Shown: piece by piece, positions 61,980 to 64,000 of the stretch
Layout: each line of letters starts with the position of its first letter
Position numbering within the stretch: the stretch's first letter is position 1
Source of the DNA: Excoecaria cochinchinensis
Taxonomy: Eukaryota; Streptophyta; Magnoliopsida; Malpighiales; Euphorbiaceae
Direction: 5' to 3'
Assembly: GCA_947683425.1 (NCBI GenBank)
Contig: CANTUQ010000083.1
Span: 2,941,001-3,005,000, forward strand
DNA length: 64,000 nt
Notes under the pieces: generated by a model
Told to the model about the DNA's origin: nothing
The model's input: the letters and a program-made list of their open reading frames with translations, nothing else
The model's database searches: none
Program-made: the position numbers and the translations under genes

Positions 61980-64000
61980 TTATGCTCGATTTGTGCGTCT
62001 TCCAACTTGAAGAGCCAACTCTGTGTCAATTTTGAGAGAAATATCAAGTGCTTTTACGGAATGTGTCAGTGCGCCGCTGCAAATCAAATTAAAAGATTTC
62101 AGTACTAAGCTTCAGATAGTTCAAAAATTACCATCAGATAGTTCAAAAATTACCATCTATACAAATTCTGGATTCCCATAATGACAAAGTACATATTGCC
62201 ACAAGTCACCGCACTAAACTCACTGTTTCTGAAAAAGTTCCTAGGAACTTAAACTGATCCCAATTTGATCCAACTATCAATCTTTTTCAAGACCAAACTT
62301 GAGAGGAAATTGAATGTTACTTCTAAGATCGTGAATTACCTAGAAATGTAGGTTACTCCAGTCTGTCCAATTTTGTGCACTGTTTCAAGAGTAACATTGC
62401 CTGATGCCTGTTACCTCAAAATAACAGATAAATATTTAGCGTCAGAAAGGAAAGAAATATGAGCTTAATCTAACAACCAGATATACCGTGATCAAGCAAA
62501 TAATTGTACAAAATATGCTTAAAAATAAAAGAAGGATTACGAAAATAATAAACGAGCATGAATTTCTGGAAAAAGAAAAAGCAGACAATGACAATGAAAT
62601 ACTATGTTCGTCGTAAAAAAGGTGAGCTCTTTCATAACTATCAATAACTGTGAAAAACACATTAGATTTTCACAAGAATCCTTCAAACAACATTGATGTC
62701 ATTAAAGTACTATTGTACTGTTCTGCAGTTAGTGATAAATTGATATCTACCATAGATGGCAATAATTATTCTAAAACTGATAACAAGAGTTACCTCAGTC
62801 TCAAATCTTCCATTAATTAATTCCACAGCAATTTTAAGCATAGAGACATCAACATCCCCATTTGGTAGAGGCATGACCATATTATCCAACATTATTCGGG
62901 TCAACGAATTCTTTGTGTGGGATGTATAGTTTAACACCTCATTTACTTCATCAAGTGTCCTGGTCTCAACCTTGGGCAAAATAAAACCATACAAGTGTAG
63001 ATTATGTAAGACACTTAAAAACAAAAGAATGGAAAATGCAAAAAAAAAAAAAAAAAAACATGAAGAGAAAAAGTTCTATATAAAACTGCAGAAATCAAAT
63101 TATGATGTTACTAAACAATGAATATGTATAGACAGACTATTTTTATTCCAAAAAGAAAAAAACCAAAGGGGTAAGTGAGATACGTAGTAATCCATATAAA
63201 GTCTTGTAGATTAACTTGCATCCACTAAGTCAATCTACTCCGCTCATCCACAATTTGTAAGACACTGAATTTTGAAAGAGTACCTCAACCTCCATTTGAA
63301 GATTCCTTTCCTCCAAATACTGATCAACAGATCTGATAGCATTTATGATACCTCCTGCTATTGATATGTGATTGTCTTTTATCATAACCATATCATATAA
63401 GCCCATTCTGTGATTTCTTCCTCCACCAATTAGCACCTATAAAACAAGATTGCTACAAGTCAACCAGAAACTTAACTGAAAGAATGTATTTCTGTGGAGA
63501 ATATGCATGGAAGAGATCCACACCGCCCACTTATCAACCAAACGTAGACCAGGAGCTGTTTTTCGAGTCTCTAGAATGCATGCTGGGTGTGCAGCATCTG
63601 CCATTGCCTACAGGAAACACAAATAATGCATAATTCTCTTTGACAAATGAAACAAACATATAGATTCTATTTGCAAGGATGCCATGAGCCAAGGCACATA
63701 AGAAACCATTTAAATCCCATCTGTTAATCTTGCTTGCTGGATCCACACCAATTGTTAATTAACCATCCTTTCATATTCAAGCAATAATCATATTCACCTA
63801 AAAACAACTATAGTTTTGAGTTGTGGAACATTTATCATGTTGCTCCAATATACCATCAGAATTTGCCAGATTAAAAATGCAGATATGGAGTAACTTATAC
63901 TTGACTTTATTTAAGCAAACAAAAGCAGCAAACCTTAGTTAGCGTTGCTATTCCACTCATCCTCTGCATAAAATTTAGTGCTACCCTTTCAGCTACAACA
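61980..64000 (-). CDS. QPT: Quinolinate phosphoribosyltransferase (carboxylating), 3' part
   Basis: The enzyme converts quinolinate and PRPP to nicotinate mononucleotide, CO2 and pyrophosphate, the entry step to NAD; in plants it is plastid-targeted. Exons seen: 64000-63934 (5' end outside the window), 63607-63524, 63436-63284, 62970-62794, 62407-62340 and 62076-61980. All are GT-AG and in frame to the TAA at 61980-61982. Residues include ERVALNFMQRMSGIAT, ILETRKTAPGLR (the conserved TRKT), GGGRNHRMGLYDMVMIKDNH, RIMLDNM, ASGNVTLETV and ISSGALTHSVKALDISL. Substrate-binding Arg, His and Lys residues of type II PRTases are present. The N-terminus and transit peptide are beyond the window edge. 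Confidence 0.95.

Overview
The window is nuclear DNA from a flowering plant, almost certainly a eudicot. The evidence is GT-AG introns in plant-specific gene families, AT-rich intergenic DNA, and plant-type Copia, Gypsy, LINE, Mutator, hAT and Stowaway elements. The species cannot be named from the sequence alone.

Layout. (1) 1-26 kb is a gene island. It holds a U-box/ARM E3 ligase of the PUB10/PUB11 type (+, 4901-7903, 4 exons), a short PADRE/DUF4228 protein (+, 12467-14065, 2 exons) and a FAB1C-type phosphatidylinositol-3-phosphate 5-kinase (-, 16291 to about 24895, 11 coding exons). From memory, Arabidopsis At1g71010 (FAB1C) and At1g71020 (PUB10) are neighbours, so this looks like a conserved block. 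Small non-autonomous transposons sit between the genes: hAT-like 827-1858, Mutator-like fold-back 2528-3006, and Stowaway 10867-11114. (2) 26-55 kb is a nested transposon block with no host gene that I can support. It holds a Copia element with intact ends and 5-bp target duplication (27257-35067), a 2.4-kb Gypsy solo LTR (37311-39757) inside an older LTR, a hAT-like element (41977-42607), a LINE (about 43.68-52.56 kb) split by a second Copia element (47114-52261), and a 1.68-kb palindromic Mutator-like element (53304-54979). (3) 55-62 kb is AT-rich intergenic DNA. (4) The last 2 kb holds the 3' exons of quinolinate phosphoribosyltransferase (-, 61980 to beyond 64000), the entry enzyme from quinolinate into NAD.

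The four host genes do not form one pathway. They cover ubiquitin ligation, an uncharacterised PADRE protein, endosomal PI(3,5)P2 synthesis and NAD synthesis. Exon joins were worked out by hand. Every internal junction of the four genes keeps frame, except at the very start of FAB1C, where the conserved start ATG is one base out of frame with the rest.

The most unusual structures are: the fold-back Mutator-like element whose arms are themselves chains of GC-rich hairpins; a roughly 450-bp stretch with 17 CACGTG G-boxes in the leader of the first Copia element; four consecutive hairpins sharing one stem in the Gypsy solo LTR; and the second Copia element, whose single pol frame carries eight stop codons that all look like cytosine-deamination transitions.
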